The notes: generated by a model not told the origin, from the letters alone. 64,000 nucleotides of DNA from Watersipora subatra (GCF_963576615.1 NC_088708.1:3100001-3164000), one strand, 5' to 3'; positions 1 to 15,100 are shown, counted from the stretch's first letter. Made by a program: numbers and translations.

Positions 1-65
1 ATTCTGAACAATGAAATGTGAAATTATTTACCATTGAAATTATTAAAGTACCACCTACAGCGGTA

Positions 66-880
66 AAATGCAAAGGTGTCTATAGCTATGAGATGTGAAG
101 GTGTCTATAGCTATGAGATGTGAAGGTGTTTATAGCTATGAGATGTGAAGGGGTCTATAGCTATGAGATGTGAAGGTGTCTACAGCTATGAGATGTTAAG
201 GTGTCTACAGCTATGGGATGTGAAGGTGTCTACAGCTATGAGATGTGAAGGTGTCTACAGCTATGAGATGTGAAGGGGTCTATAGCTATGAGCTGTGATG
301 GTGTCTACAGCTATGAGATGTGAAGGTGCCTACAGCTATGAGATGTGAAGGGGTCTACAGCTATGAGATGTGAAGGTGTCTACAGCTATGAGATGTGAAG
401 GGGCCTCTAGCTATGAGATGTGAAGGGGTCTATAGCTATGAGATGTGAAGGTGCCTACAGCTATGAGATGTGAAGGTGTCTACAGCTATGAGATGCGAAG
501 GTGTCTATAGCTATGAGATGTGAAGGGGTCTACAGCTATGAGATGTGAAGGGGTCTACGGCTATGAGATGTGAAGGTGCCTACAGCTATGAGATGCGAAG
601 GTGTCTATAGCTATGAGATGTGAAGGTGTCTATAGCTATGAGATGTGAAGGTGTCTATAGCTATGAGATGTGAAGAGGTCTACAACTATGAGATGTGAAG
701 GGGTCTACGACTATGAGATGTGAAGGTGTCTATAGCTATGAGCTGTGAAGGTGTCTATAGCTATGAGATGTGAAGGTGTCTATAGCTATGAGATGTGAAG
801 GTGTCTACAGCTATGAGATGTGAAAGTGTCTATAGCTATGAGATGTGAAGGTGTCTACAGCTATGAGATGTGAAGGGTTC
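66..880. repeat. 25-bp minisatellite, about 33 copies
   Basis: The unit is close to GATGTGAAGGTGTCTACAGC plus TATGA. Copies differ by single bases (TATAGC/TACAGC, GGTGTC/GGGGTC). It lies in the intron after exon 69. Confidence 0.95.
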
Positions 881-1059
881 TCGGGTCCCTTTTGGTTTGC
901 TGCATTTAATCAAAACCAAAAACGTTTATTTGTAATTTCAAATGCATAAGTATTTTATTGCTTTATTCAAGCAACTTCCGTTCAGAAGAATAATTATAGT
1001 TTTGGTAAAATATCATAAAGTTATTTTTTGTAAATGTTTTTTAGGCTTCTTTATGAGCA
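881..1059. other. unique AT-rich spacer
   Basis: Non-repeated intron sequence between two minisatellites. No coding or splice signal that I can support. Confidence 0.5.
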
Positions 1060-2340
1060 AGAGGTGGGTGTCGACCAGTAAGAAGCAGAAAGCAGGATAA
1101 AAATGGTAGGAAATAAGGCAGAGAGCAAAAGAAAGGAAGTAAGAGAGAGCAAGCAGTGAGACACAGAAAGCAAGAGGCAGAGAGTGGAGGGAAGGAAAGA
1201 GACAAGGAGAGGTAAAGAGAGAGGAAGAAGGAGTGGGAGTAGGTAGTTAAGGGCAGTAAGTGAGAGGCAGAGATGACAGGCAGAGAATAAGAGGAAGGGA
1301 GCTAGTAGCAGAGAGTGAGAGGAAGGAAGCTATTAGCAGGAAGTGAGAGGAAGGGAGCTAGTAGCAGAGAGTGAGAGGAAAGAAGCTAGTAGCAGGGAGT
1401 GAGAAAAATGAAACTAGTAGCAGGGAGTGAGAAGAAGGGAGCGAGTAGAAGGGAGTGAGAGGAAGGGAGCTAGTAGCAGGGAATGAGAGGAAGAGAGCTA
1501 GTAGCAGGAAGTGAGAGGAAGGGAGCTAGTAGCAGGGAGTGAGATGAAGGGAGCTAGCAGGGAGTGAGAGGAAGGGAGCTAGTAGTAGGGAGTGCAAAGA
1601 ATCGAGTAGTAGAAGGGAGTGAGAGGAAGGGAGCTAGTAGCAGAGAGTGAGAGGAAGGGAGCTATTAGCAGGAAGTGAGAGGAAGGGAGCTAGTAGCAGG
1701 GAGTGAGAGGAAAGAAGCTAGTAGCAGGGAGTGAGGAAAATGAAACTAGTAGCAGGGAGTGAGAGGAAGGGAGCGAGTAGAAGGGAGTGAGAGGAAGGGA
1801 GCTAGTAGCAGGGAATGGGAGGAAGAGAGCTAGTAGCAGGAAGTGAGAGGAAGGGAGCTAGTAGCAGGGAGTGAGATGAAGGGAGCTAGCAGGGAGTGAG
1901 AGGAAGGGAGCTAGTAGTAGGGAGTGCAAAGAATCGAGTAGTAGAAGAGAGTGAGAGGAAGGGAGCTAGTAGCAGGAAGTGAGAGGTAGGGAGCTAGTAG
2001 TAGGGAGTGAGAGGAAGGGAGCTAGTAGCGGGGAATGAGAGGAAGAGAGCTAGTAGCAGGAAGTGAGAGGAAGGGAGCTAGTAGCAGGGAGTGAGATGAA
2101 GGGAGCTAGCAGGCAGTGAGAGGAAGGGAGCTAGTAGTAGGGAGTGCAAAGAATCGAGTAGTAGAAGGGAGTGAGAGGAAGGGAGCTAGTAGCAGGAAGT
2201 GAGAGGGAGGGAGCTAGTAGCAGGAAGTGAGAGGAAGTGAGCTAGTAGTAAGGAGTGAGAGGAAGGGAGCTAGTAAGGGTGAAAGGAAGAGAGTCAAAAG
2301 CAGAAAGTGAGAAGGCAAAGATAAGAGGCGAGGAGCATGA
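1060..2340. repeat. purine-rich minisatellite, about 28-bp unit with higher-order copies
   Basis: Almost pure A/G on the plus strand, with a unit near GAGGAAGGGAGCTAGTAGCA plus GGGAGTGA. A marker segment with GTGCAAAGAATCGAGTAGTA recurs at about 1593, 1921 and 2141, showing blocks of several units duplicated together. Confidence 0.9.
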
Positions 2341-2420
2341 ATAAGACAGAAATTCCGTTATGTCAAATAACAACCTGCCTTTTTCCCATCTACCATAACA
2401 AGAAGTAAGTATGCACTCAC

Positions 2421-3124
2421 CTGCACTGAATTTGCAAATATATGGCCATTTTCTAAAAACCCAGGATGCTTGCATTGAGCGCGGACACATGATGTCGATT
2501 GATTGGGTGTCCATAGCCCATCAGTACCACAAGCTATATATTTCTCACCATCTAGCATAAAGCCACTGTCGCAAACACACTCAGCTGTGCTGTTGTATGA
2601 AGTGTTTATAACTTGATAGTGGCCATTTTCAATAGAATAAGGATCACCACAGTCAACGGTGAGGCACTCGGGAATTGACTGGTTCCACTCGGCAGATGAC
2701 AGGCAATGAAGAGCGAGGCTGCTAGAGTTAGTTGACGAGATAAAGTAGCCGGGAGAGCACCGCACTTCAACTATACTGTTATAACTGGTTGAGTTGCTGT
2801 CAACCTGGGCGTTGACTACAGAGACACGTGGACAAGAGATTTTGACGCAGAGCAATGTTGGAGGAATGTTCCATATTAGCTGAGAGGTACATGATATATA
2901 GTCTATTTGTTCTGTAAGAAAAAAGCCATCATCGCAAACGGGTCTTAGTTTAGCACCCAAGCTATATGCGGAAGCGCTGAAGGTACCCTCTATTGTTATC
3001 CAAACACCTTTCTGTAAGGAAGGGGGTGGAGAGCAGTTTCTCGCCTTGCAAGTAGAAATCTTGGCAACTTTCCAGGTGCCATCTGCTTGACAGTAGTTGT
3101 TCAAGGAACCCGACAATTCATATC
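2421..3124 (-). CDS. SVEP1-like: exon 69: multi-CCP exon, last in window
   Basis: A 704-bp exon from phase 1 (acceptor CTCTACAG) to phase 0 (CAG|GTGAGT). It ends one CCP, encodes three more (starting R-N-C-S-P-P-P, I-S-C-P-R-V and V-D-C-G-D-P) and starts a fourth at A-Q-C-K-H-P. Many N-x-S/T sequons are present (N-S-T, N-S-S, N-T-S, N-Q-S). The donor shows that the gene goes on to the left of the window or into the repeat region. Confidence 0.9.
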
Positions 3125-6100
3125 CTGTAGAGAAAGCATGTTGTTATATCCACATTCACCTGACTTCAATTTACTTAACAGCCTTGCTAGTAAGTAGTTC
3201 TACAATTATACCAAGACAATTCATAACCTGTAGAGCAAGCATGGTGTTACAGTATATGGTTAGCATGGTGACTGCAATCTCAATATTTATTCTCTCTATA
3301 CCAGATCATTAACAAAGTTGGTAGTGGTTCAATAGTAGCCTAAGATCATGAGTGAGACGTGATTACCAGTTATGGCTCACACGCTATGTATAGCTCTACC
3401 GCATGAGTACCTTAATCAACTAACCTTCATCACATATGTAAGTGATTTGGCTATTGTAGCTGTTGCTGCCAGATATCTGTCCATGAACAATTGGACCCAA
3501 TCGTGGACAAGTTACAGGAATGCAATGTGGCCAAGGTAAAGTCCAGCTTCCATTTGCAGTACAAAATGATTGGTTGCCTCCCTCCAAATTATATCTGAAA
3601 AGTCAAGCCTATTAGTGAGTAAGACTATTAATAAAGTGTTTGTTATTTTTTTCTACTAACTTAATTTACTTCTTAATTAAGTAAAGCAGGTGTATAAGGG
3701 CTGTTTCTCTTGCTTACTTATAAAACAAAAATAAAGCAAATCTCAGTTATGCATTTAGTCAGTAAGAACACTATTGCAGAAACTCGGCAAAAACCCTCTT
3801 ATTGACTGCAACTTGTTTTTGTAGGAGTTATGGGTTATGGCTGAGTAATAAAAGAAAAATAGGGAGCACAACTTCAAAGGAATAGGCAGTCCAAAAATAG
3901 CTCGATTAAAATGACTGATGAATTTAACAGAATTTTTTAGATTTTTTTGAAAAAAAGCAGAGGGTGAGAGAAATGAGCAATTAATGTAGAAGGATTTTTT
4001 CAGAATAAAAGCAAACCATTTGCACATTTGGCTTAGTGAGTTTGATACGAGTATATGATGTATGTAATGTTTGATACGAGTATATGATGTATGTAATGTT
4101 TGATACGAGTATATGATGTATATAATGTTTGATACGAGTATATGATGTATGTAATGTTTGATACGAGTATATGATGTATGTAATGTTTGATACGAGTATA
4201 TGATGTATGTAATGTTTGATACGAGTATATGATGTATGTAATGTTTGATACGAATAAAGAGAACTGCTCACAAATTTGTTAGAGTAGGCCTATTGTATTT
4301 CTCCCATCTTGAAATGCTCTCATGTTTATAAGTTTAAAAGTTTATTAGTTAAATAAAAGATCTTCACCAATAAATTTCAATCTTCTAATATAATAGTTTG
4401 AGAGATTAGAGTTGAGGGAATAGAGAGAAGTATTAGAGTTGAGGAAATAGAGAGAAGTATTAGAGTTGAGGAAATAGAGAGAAATATTAGAGTTGAGGGG
4501 ATAAAGAGAAGTATTGGAGTTGAGGAAATAGAAAGAAGTATTAGAGTTGAGGAAATAGAGAGTATTAGAGTTGAGGGAATAGAGAGAAGTATTAGAGTTG
4601 AGAAAATAGAAAGAAGTATTAGAGTTGAAGGAATAGAGAGAAATATTAGAGTGGAGGAAATAGAGAGTATTAGAGTTGAGGAAATAGAGAGAAGTATTAG
4701 AGTTGAGGGAATAGAGAGAAGTATTAGAGTTGAGGGAATAGAGAGAAATATTAGAGTTGAGGAAATAGAGAGAAGTATTAGAGTTGAGGGAATAGAGAGA
4801 AGTATTAGAGTTGAGGAAATAGAAAGAAGTATTAGAGTTGAGGGAATAGAGAGAAGTATTAGAGTTGAAGGGATAGAGAGAAGTATTGGAGTTGAGGGAA
4901 TAGAGAGAAGTATTAGAGTTGAGGGAATAGAGAGAAGTATTAGAGTTGAGGAAATAGAAAAAAGTATTAGAGTTGAAGGAATAGAGAGAAATATTAGAGT
5001 GGAGGAAATAGAGAGAAGTATTAGAGTTGAGGAAATAGAGAGAAGTATTAGAGTTGAGGGGATAGAGAGAAGTATTAGAGTTGAGGAAATAGAGAGAAGT
5101 ATTAGAGTTGAGGGAATAGAGAGAAGTATTAGAGTTGAGGGAATAGAGAGAAGTATTAGAGTTGAGGAAATAGAGAGAAGTATTAGAGTTGAGGAAATAG
5201 AGAGAAGTATTAGAGTTGAGGGAATAGAGAGAAGTATTAGAGTTGAGGAAATAGAGAGAAGTATTAGAGTTGAGGGAATAGAGAAAAATATTAGAGTTGA
5301 GAAAATAGAGAGAAGTATTAGAGTTGAGGAAATAGAGAGAAGTATTCAAGTTGAGGGAATAGAGAGAAGTATTAGAGTTGAGGGAATAGAGAGAAGTATT
5401 AGAGTTGAGGGAATAGAGAGAAGTATTAGAGTTGAGGGAATAGAGAGAAGTATTAGAGTTGAGGAACTAGAGAGAAGTATTAGAGTTGAGGGAATAGAGA
5501 GAAGTATTAGAGTTGAGGAAATGGAGAGAAGTATTAGAGTTGAGGGAATAGAGACAAGTATTAGAGTTGAGGGAATAGAGACAAGTATTAGAGTTGAGGA
5601 AATAGAGAGAAGTATTAGAGTTGAGGGAATAGAGAGAAGTGTTAGAGTTGAGGGAACAGAGAGAAGTATTAGAGTTGAGGGAATAGAGAGAAGTAGTAAT
5701 GAAGTAATGATCTTTTCTTTTTACAGAAGACGACCTTTATCAAAGTGTTATAGCAATTATAGTTACACAGTTATAGTGAAATTTTTACTAGAGATTAAAG
5801 ATTAAAAAACTACATTAAAGATTGTATGAATAGAATGAAAGCCGATAATAATCACTATAAGAATATAATTGGCTAACTTTTATTGGTCTCAGAAATAATT
5901 CTGCAAAGCATATGAGATTTTTGGTGGCTATAGTTGAAATGTGAATGAAGAAAGTGGAGCCATTAATTGTGAAATAAAATCAAAGAATACTAAAATAAAA
6001 CAAGCTAGATGCGCTTGCATGTAAATCGTAGTTTTAAGTAGGAATGTTCGTAGCTACCAGTCTACTAGTGTGAAATGATGTGTAAAGAAATTAACCCTCA

Positions 6101-9100
6101 TTAGATTGTCTACACCTGAACAGTTGTACGGGAACATAATAATGAATCTACAATTACATGTACCTTATCATAGCCTACCCGGATCCACAGAAAAACTTGA
6201 TAGTAGATTGGTATGATAGACTATCAAATTCCACTCTTCCATTAACAATAGATTCAGGTGTTGAACAGTTGACAGGCTGACATGAAGGAGTGTATTCAGA
6301 CCAATCTCCATATTCATTACATTTCTGCGTAGAAGGTCCAATCAGAGTGTACCTGAGGATATAAAATTAGATTGTCATCGTATTATGGCATGTTAGTTGC
6401 CAATGAGTCTGTTTTGATCAAATTTATTCTAACAATTATTTATTACAAGGGAAATATATTGTGTACATTATAATAAAACTTTTTACATACCCAGGTATAC
6501 AGGAAAACTTTACAGTGGATTGATATGATAGACTATCAAATTCCACTTTTCCATTAACAATAGATTCAGGTGTTGAGCAGTTGACAGGCTGACATGAAGG
6601 AGTGTATTCAGACCAATCTCCATATTCATAACATTTCTGCGTAGACGGTCCAATCAGAGTGTACCTGAGGATATAACATTAGATTGTCATCATATTATGG
6701 CATGTTAGTTGCCAATGAATCTGTTGTGATTAAATTTATTCTAACAATTATTTATTTTAATAGAAATATATTGTGTGCTTTATAATAAAACTCTTTACAT
6801 ACCCAGGTATACAGGAAAACTTTATAGTAGATTGATATGATAGACTATCAAACTCCACTCTTCCATTAACAATAGATTCAGGTGTTGAACAGTTGACAGG
6901 CTGACATGAAGGTGCAGATCCTGACCATTCTCCATTTTCATCACATCTTTGTGTAGAAGGACCAATCAGAGTGTACCTGAGGATATAACATTAAACAGTC
7001 ATCATATTATGGCATATTAGCTGCCAATGAATCTATTTTGATAAAATTTATTTTAATAATTATTTATTACAATAGAAACATATTGTGTGCTTTATAATAA
7101 AACTCTTTACATACCCAGGTATACATGAAAACTTTATAGTAGATTGATATAATAGACTATCAAACTCCACTTTTCCATTAGCAATAGATTCAGGTGTTGA
7201 ACAGTTGACAGGCTGACATGAAGGAATGTATTCAGACCAATCTCCATATTCATTACATTTCTGCGTAGACGGTCCAATCAGAGCGTACCTGAGGATATAA
7301 CATTTGATTGTCATCATATTATGGCATGTTAGTTGCCAATGAATCTTTTTTGATTAATTTCATTCTAACAATTATTTATTACAATAGAAATATAATGTTT
7401 GCTTTATAATAATACTCTTTACATACCCAGGTATACAGGAAAACTTTATAGTAGATTGATATGATATACTATCAAACTCCACTCTGCCATTAGCAATAGA
7501 TTCAGGTGTTGAACAGTTGACAGGCTTACATGAAGGAATGTATTCAGACCAATCTCCATATTCATTACATTTCTGCGTAGACGGTCCAATCAGAGCGTAC
7601 CTGAGGATATAACATTTGGTTGTCATCATATTATGGCATGTTAGTTGCCAATGAATCTTTTTTGATTAATTTCATTCTAACAATTATTTATTACAATAGA
7701 AATATAATGTTTGCTTTATAATAATACTCTTTACATACCCAGGTATACAGGAAAACTTTATAGTAGATTGATATGATATACTATCAAACTCCACTCTGCC
7801 ATTAGCAATAGATTCAGGTGTTGAACAGTTGACAGGCTGACACGAAGGTGTAGACCCTGACCATTCTCCATTTTCATTACATCTTTGTGTAGAAGGACCA
7901 ATCAGAGCGTACCTGAGGATATAACATTAAACAATCATCATATTATGGCATGTTAGCTGCCAATGAATCTATTTTGATAAAATTTATTTTAATAATTATT
8001 TATTACAATAAAAATATATTGTGTGCTTTATAATAAAACTCTTCACATACCCAGGTATACATGAAAACTTTATAGTAGATTGATATGATATACTATCAAA
8101 CTCCACTCTGCCATTAGCAATAGATTCAGGTATTGAACAGTTGACAGGCTGACATGAAGGTGCAGATCCTGACCATTCTCCATTTTCATCACATCTTTGT
8201 GTAGAAGGACCAATCAGAGTGTACCTGAGGATATAACATTAAACAGTCATCATATTATGGCATGTTAGTTGCCAATGAATCTATTTTGATAAAATTTATT
8301 CTAATAATTATTTATTACAAAAGAAATAAATTGTGTGCTTTTTAATAAAACTCTTTACATACCCAGGTATACATGAAAACTTTATAGTAGATTGATATAA
8401 TAGACTATCAAACTCCACTTTTCCATTAGCAATAGATTCAGGTGTTGAACAGTTGACAGGCTGACATGAAGGTGCAGACCCTGACCATTCTCCATTTTCA
8501 TTACATCTCTGTGTAGAAGGTCCGATCAGATAGTACCTGAAGATATAACATTATATTGTCATTATATTATAAGCTATTAATTTCTTATGATTACGTTATG
8601 GAAAAATTTACAATAGCAATTATTTATCAGAGTAAAAGATAGATTGTGCGCTTTTTAATATAGTCCTCTACGTACCCAGGTATACAGGAAAACTTTACAG
8701 TGGATTGATATGATAGACTATCAAATTCCACTCTGCCATTAACAATAGATTCAGGTGTTGAGCAGTTGACAGGCTGACATGAAGGAGTGTATTCAGACCA
8801 ATCTCCATATTCACTACATTTCTGCGTAGACGGTCCAATCAGAGCGTACCTGAGGATATAACATTTGATTGTCATCATATTATGGCATGTTAGTTGCCGA
8901 TGAATCTGTTTTGATTAATTTCATTCCAACAATTATTTATTACAATAGAAAAATAATGTGTGCTTTATAATAAAACTCTTTTCATACCCAGGTATACATG
9001 AAAACTTTATAGTAGATTGATATAATAGACTATCAAACTCCACTTTTCCATTAGCAATAGATTCAGGTGTTGAACAGTTGACAGGCTGACATGAAGGTGC

Positions 9101-12100
9101 AGATTCTGACCATTCTCCATTTTCATTACATCTCTGTGTAGAAGGTCCGATCAGATAGTACCTGAAGATATAACATTATATTGTGATTATATTATAAGCT
9201 ATTAATTGCTTATGATTACGTTATGGAAAAATTTACAATAGCAATTATTTATCAGAGTAAAAGATAGATTGTGCGCTTTTTAATATAGTCCTCTACGTAC
9301 CCAGGTATACAGGAAAACTTTATAGTAGATTGATATGATATACTATCAAACTCCACTCTTCCATTAGCAATAGATTCAGGTGTTGAACAGTTGACAGGCT
9401 GACATGAAGGTGCAGATCCTGACCATTCTCCATTTTCATCACATCTCTGTGTAGAATGACCAATCAGAGCGTACCTGAGGATATAACATTTGATTGTCAT
9501 CATATTATGGCATGTTAGCTGCCAATGAATCTATTTTGATAAAATTTATTCTAACAATTATTTATTACAATAGAAACATATTGTGTGCTTTATAATAAAA
9601 CTCTTTACATACCCAGGTATACAGGAAATCTTTATAGTAGATTGATATAATAGACTATCAAACTCCACTTTTCCATTAGCAATAGATTCAGGTGTTGAAC
9701 AGTTGACAGGCTGACACAAAGGTGCAGATCCTGACCATTCTCCATTTTTATTACATCTCTGTGTGGAAGGTCCAATCAGAGTGTACCTGAGGATATAACA
9801 TTAAACAGTCATCATATTATGGCATGTTAGCTGCCAATGAATCTATTTTGATAAAATTTATTCTAACAATTATTTATTACAATAGAAACATATTGTGTGC
9901 TTTATAATAAAACTCTTTACATACCCAGGTATACAGGAAATCTTTATAGTAGATTGATATGATATACTATCAAACTCCACTCTTCCATTAACAATAGATT
10001 CAGGTGTTGAACAGTTGACAGGCTGACACAAAGGTGCAGATCCTGACCATTCTCCATTTTCATTACATCTCTGTGTGGAAGGTCCGATAAGATAGTACCT
10101 GAAGATATAACATTATATTGTCATTATATTATAAGCTGTTAATTGCTTATGATTACGTTATGGAAAAGTTTACAATAGCAATTATTTATCAGAGTAAAAG
10201 ATATATTGTGCGCTTTTTAATATAGTCCTCTACGTACCCAGATATACAGGAAAACTTTACAGTGGATTGATATGATAGACTAACAAATTCCACTTTTCCA
10301 TTAACAATAGATTCAGGTGTTGAGCAGTTGACAGGCTGACATGAAGGAGTGTATTCAGACCAATCTCCATATTCATTACATTTCTGCGTAGACGGTCCAA
10401 TCAGAGCGTACCTGAGGATATAACATTTGATTGTCATCATATTATGGCATGCTAGTTGCCAATGAATCTGTTTTGATTAATTTCATTCTAACAATTATTT
10501 ATTACAATAGAAATATAATGTGTGCTTTATAATAAAACTCTTTACATACCCAGGTATACAGGAAATCTTTATAGTAGATTGATATGATAGACTATCAAAT
10601 TCCACTCTTCCATTAACAATAGATTCAGGTGTTGAACAGTTGACAGGCTGACATGAAGGTGCAGATCCTGACCATTCTCCATTTTCATCACATCTCTGTG
10701 TAGAAGGTCCAATCAGAGTGTACCTGAGGATATAACATTAAATAGTCATCATATTATACCATGTTAGCTGCCAATGAATCTATTTTGATAAAATTTATTT
10801 TAATAATTATTTATTACAATAAAAATATATTGTGTGCTTTATAATAAAACTCTTTACATACCCAGGTATACAGGAAAACTTTATAGTAGATTGATATGAC
10901 AGACTATCAAACTCCACTCTTCCATTAGCAATAGATTCAGGTGTTGAACAGTTGACAGGCTGACATGAAGGTGCAGATCTTGACCATTCTCCACTATCTT
11001 TACACCTCTGCGTAGAAGGACCAATCAGAGTGTACCTGAGGATATAACATTAAACAGTCATCATATTATGGCATGTTAGCTGCCAATGAATCTATTTTGA
11101 TAAAATTTATTTTAATAATTATTTATTACAATAAAAATATATTGTGTGCTTTATAATAAAACTCTTTACATACCCAGGTATACAGGAAAACTTTATAGTA
11201 GATTGATATGACAGACTATCAAACTCCACTTTTCCATTAGCAATAGATTCAGGTGTTGAACAGTTGACAGGCTGACACAAAGGTGCAGATCCTGACCATT
11301 CTCCATTTTCATTACATCTCTGTGTAGAAGGTCCGATCAGATAGTACCTGAAGATATAACATTATATTGTCATTATATTATAAGCTATTAATTGCTTATG
11401 ATTACGTTATGGAAAAATTTACAATAGCAATTATTTATCAGAGTAAAAGATAGATTGTGCGCTTTTTAATATAGTCCTCTATGTACCCAGGTATACAGGA
11501 AAACTTTACAGTGGATTGATATGATAGACTATCAAACTCCACTCTTCCATTAGCAATAGATTCAGGTGTTGAACAGTTGACAGGCTGACATGAAGGTGCA
11601 GATCCTGACCATTCTCCATTTTCATCACATCTTTGTGTAGAAGGATCAATCAGAGTGTACCTGAGGATATAACATTAAACAGTCATCATATTATGGCATG
11701 TTAGCTGCCAATGAATCTATTTTGATAAAATTTATTCTAACAATTATTTATTACAATAGAAACATATTGTGTGCTTTATAATAAAACTCTTTACATACCC
11801 AGGTATACAGGAAAACTTTATAGTAGATTGATATGATATACTATCAAACTCCACTCTTCCATTAGCAATAGATTCAGGTGTTGAACAGTTGACAGGCTGA
11901 CACAAAGGTGCAGATCCTGACCATTCTCCATTTTCATTACATCTCTGTGTAGAAGGTCCGATCAGATAGTACCTGAAGATATAACATTATATTGTCATTA
12001 TATTATAAGCTATTAATTGCTTATGATTATGTTATGGAAAAATTTACAATAGCAATTATTTATCAGAGTAAAAGATAGATTGTGCGCTTTTTAATATAGT

Positions 12101-15100
12101 CCTCTATGTACCCAGGTATACAGGAAAAATTTTACAGTGGATTGATATGATAGACTATCAAATTCCACTTTTCCATTAACAATAGATTCAGGTGTTGAGC
12201 AGTTGACAGGCTGACATGAAGGAGTGTATTCAGACCAATCTCCATATTTATTACATTTCTGCGTAGACGGTCCAATCAGAGCGTACCTTAGGATATAACA
12301 TTTGATTGTCATCATATTATGGCATGTTAGTTGTCAATGAATCTGTTTTGATTAATTTCATTCTAACAATTATTTATTACAATAGAAATATAATGTGTGC
12401 TTTATAATAAAACTCTTTACATACCCAGGTGTACATGAAAACTTTATAGTAGATTGATATGATAGACTATCAAATTCCACTCTTCCATTAACAATAGATT
12501 CAGGTGTTGAACAGTTGACAGGCTGACATGAAGGTGCAGATCCTGACCATTCTCCATTTTCATCACATCTCTGTGTAGAAGGACCAATCAGAGTGTACCT
12601 GAGGATATAACATTAAACAGTCATCATATTATGGCATGTTAGTTGCCAATGAATCTATTTTGATAAAATTTATTTTAATAATTATTTATTACAATAAAAA
12701 TATATTGTGTGCTTTATAATAAAACTCTTTACATACCCAGGTATACAGGAAAACTTTATAGTAGATTGATATAATAGACTATCAAACTCCACTTTTCCAT
12801 TAGCAATAGATTCAGGTGTTGAACAGTTGACAGGCTGACATGAAGGTGCAGATTCTGACCATTCTCCATTTTCATCACATCTCTGTGTAGACGGTCCAAT
12901 CAGAGTGTACCTGAGGATATAACATTAGATTGTCATCATATTATGGCATGTTAGCTGCCAATGAATCTATTTTGATAAAATTTATTCTAACAATTATTTA
13001 TTACAATAGAAACATATTGTGTGCTTTATAATAAAACTCTTTACATACCCAGGTATACATGAAAACTTTATAGTAGATTGATATAATAGACTATCAAACT
13101 CCACTCTTCCATTAACAATAGATTCAGGTGTTGAACAGTTGACAGGCTGACATGAAGGTGCAGATCCTGACCATTCTCCATTTTCATCACATCTCTGTGT
13201 AGAAGGACCAATCAGAGTGTACCTGAGGATATAACATTAAACAGTCATCATATTATGGCATGTTAGTTGCCAATGAATCTATTTTGATAAAATTTATTCT
13301 AATAATTATTTATTACAAAAGAAATAAAATTGTGTGCTTTATAATAAAACTCTTTACATACCCAGGTATACAGGAAAACTTTATAGTAGATTGATATAAT
13401 AGACTATCAAACTCCACTTTTCCATTAGCAATAGATTCAGGTGTTGAACAGTTGACAGGCTGACATGAAGGTGCAGATTCTGACCATTCTCCATTTTCAT
13501 TACATCTCTGTGTAGAAGGTCCGATCAGATAGTACCTGAAGATATAACATTATATTGTCATTATATTATAAGCTATTAATTTCTTATGATTACGTTATGG
13601 AAAAATTTACAATAGCAATTATTTATCAGAGTAAAAGATATATTGTGCGCTTTTTAATATAGTCCTCTACGTACCCAGATATACAGGAAAACTTTACAGT
13701 AGATTGATATGATAGACTAACAAATTCCACTTTTCCATTAACAATAGATTCAGGTGTTGAGCAGTTGACAGGCTGACACGAAGGAGTGTATTCAGACCAA
13801 TCTCCATATTCATTACATTTCTGCGTAGACGGTCCAATCAGAGCGTACCTGAGGATATAACATTTGATTGTCATCATATTATGGCATGTTAGTTGCCAAT
13901 GAATCTGTTTTGATTAATTTCATTCTAACAATTATTTATTACAATAGAAATATAATGTGTGCTTTATAATAAAACTCTTTACATACCCAGGTATACAGGA
14001 AAACTTTATAGTAGATTGATATGATAGACTATCAAATTCCACTCTTCCATTAACAATAGATTCAGGTGTTGAACAGTTGACAGGCTGACATGAAGGTGCA
14101 GATCCTGACCATTCTCCATTTTCATTACATCTCTGTGTAGAAGGGCCAATCAGAGTGTACCTGAGGATATAACATTAAACAGTCATCATATTATGGCATG
14201 TTAGCTGCCAATGAATCTATTTTGATAAAATTTTGTTCTAACAATTATTTATTACAAGAGAAATGTATTGTGTGCTTTATAATAAAACTCTTTACACACC
14301 CAGGTATACAGGAAAACTTTATAGTAGATTGATATAATAGACTATCAAATTCCACTCGGCCATTAACAATAGATTCAGGTGTTGAACAGTTGATAGGCTG
14401 ACATGAAGGTGCAGATCCTGACCATTCTACATTTTCGTTGCATCTCTGTGTAGAAAGTCCAATCAGATAGTACCTGAAGAAGTACCATCATATCACAGAT
14501 CGGTATATTAATGGTATGTGGCGTGTTAGTTGCTCATGACTATAATTTGACACCAATTGTTTAATAACTATTTATTGTGGTAAAAGCTGCATTGTGTGTT
14601 TTTAATATAATTCTTTATTCACTCAGGTATACAGAAACACTTTATAGTAGATTGGTAAGATAGACTATCAAATTTCAATCTTCCATTGACAATAGATTCA
14701 GGTGTTGAACAGTTGACAGGCTGACATGAAGGAGCATATCTTGACCATTCTCCATTCTCATTACATCCATTTGTAGAAGGTCCAATCAGATACCTTAGGA
14801 CACTTATATTTTACTAGTATTCAGCTTCGTGAGTAGTATACAGAGTAAATTTTTGGAGCAACTTAATTTCGCAGCTCTGATGAGTGCGAAAATATAGTGA
14901 TGTGAAAATAAATGCAGCGGAACAAACATAATTAGATTGCTCAGGTTCAGTTCACCGATAAAAAAAAGTTTCAATTTGCGACTAGTTTGTAATTGTGAAC
15001 CGCAGGTAGAATGGTGTGAGCAAGGTCAATAATGCAATTTGATCGCTTGCTGCTATTTGTTTCTTGGACTATCAACAGACCCGTATTCTCTGGGGCGGCT

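Noticed and set aside
4345..5805. Long reading frames of 334 codons (minus) and 384 codons (plus)
   Set aside because: Both come entirely from a 27-bp tandem repeat inside an intron, with no start context, domain or splice link.
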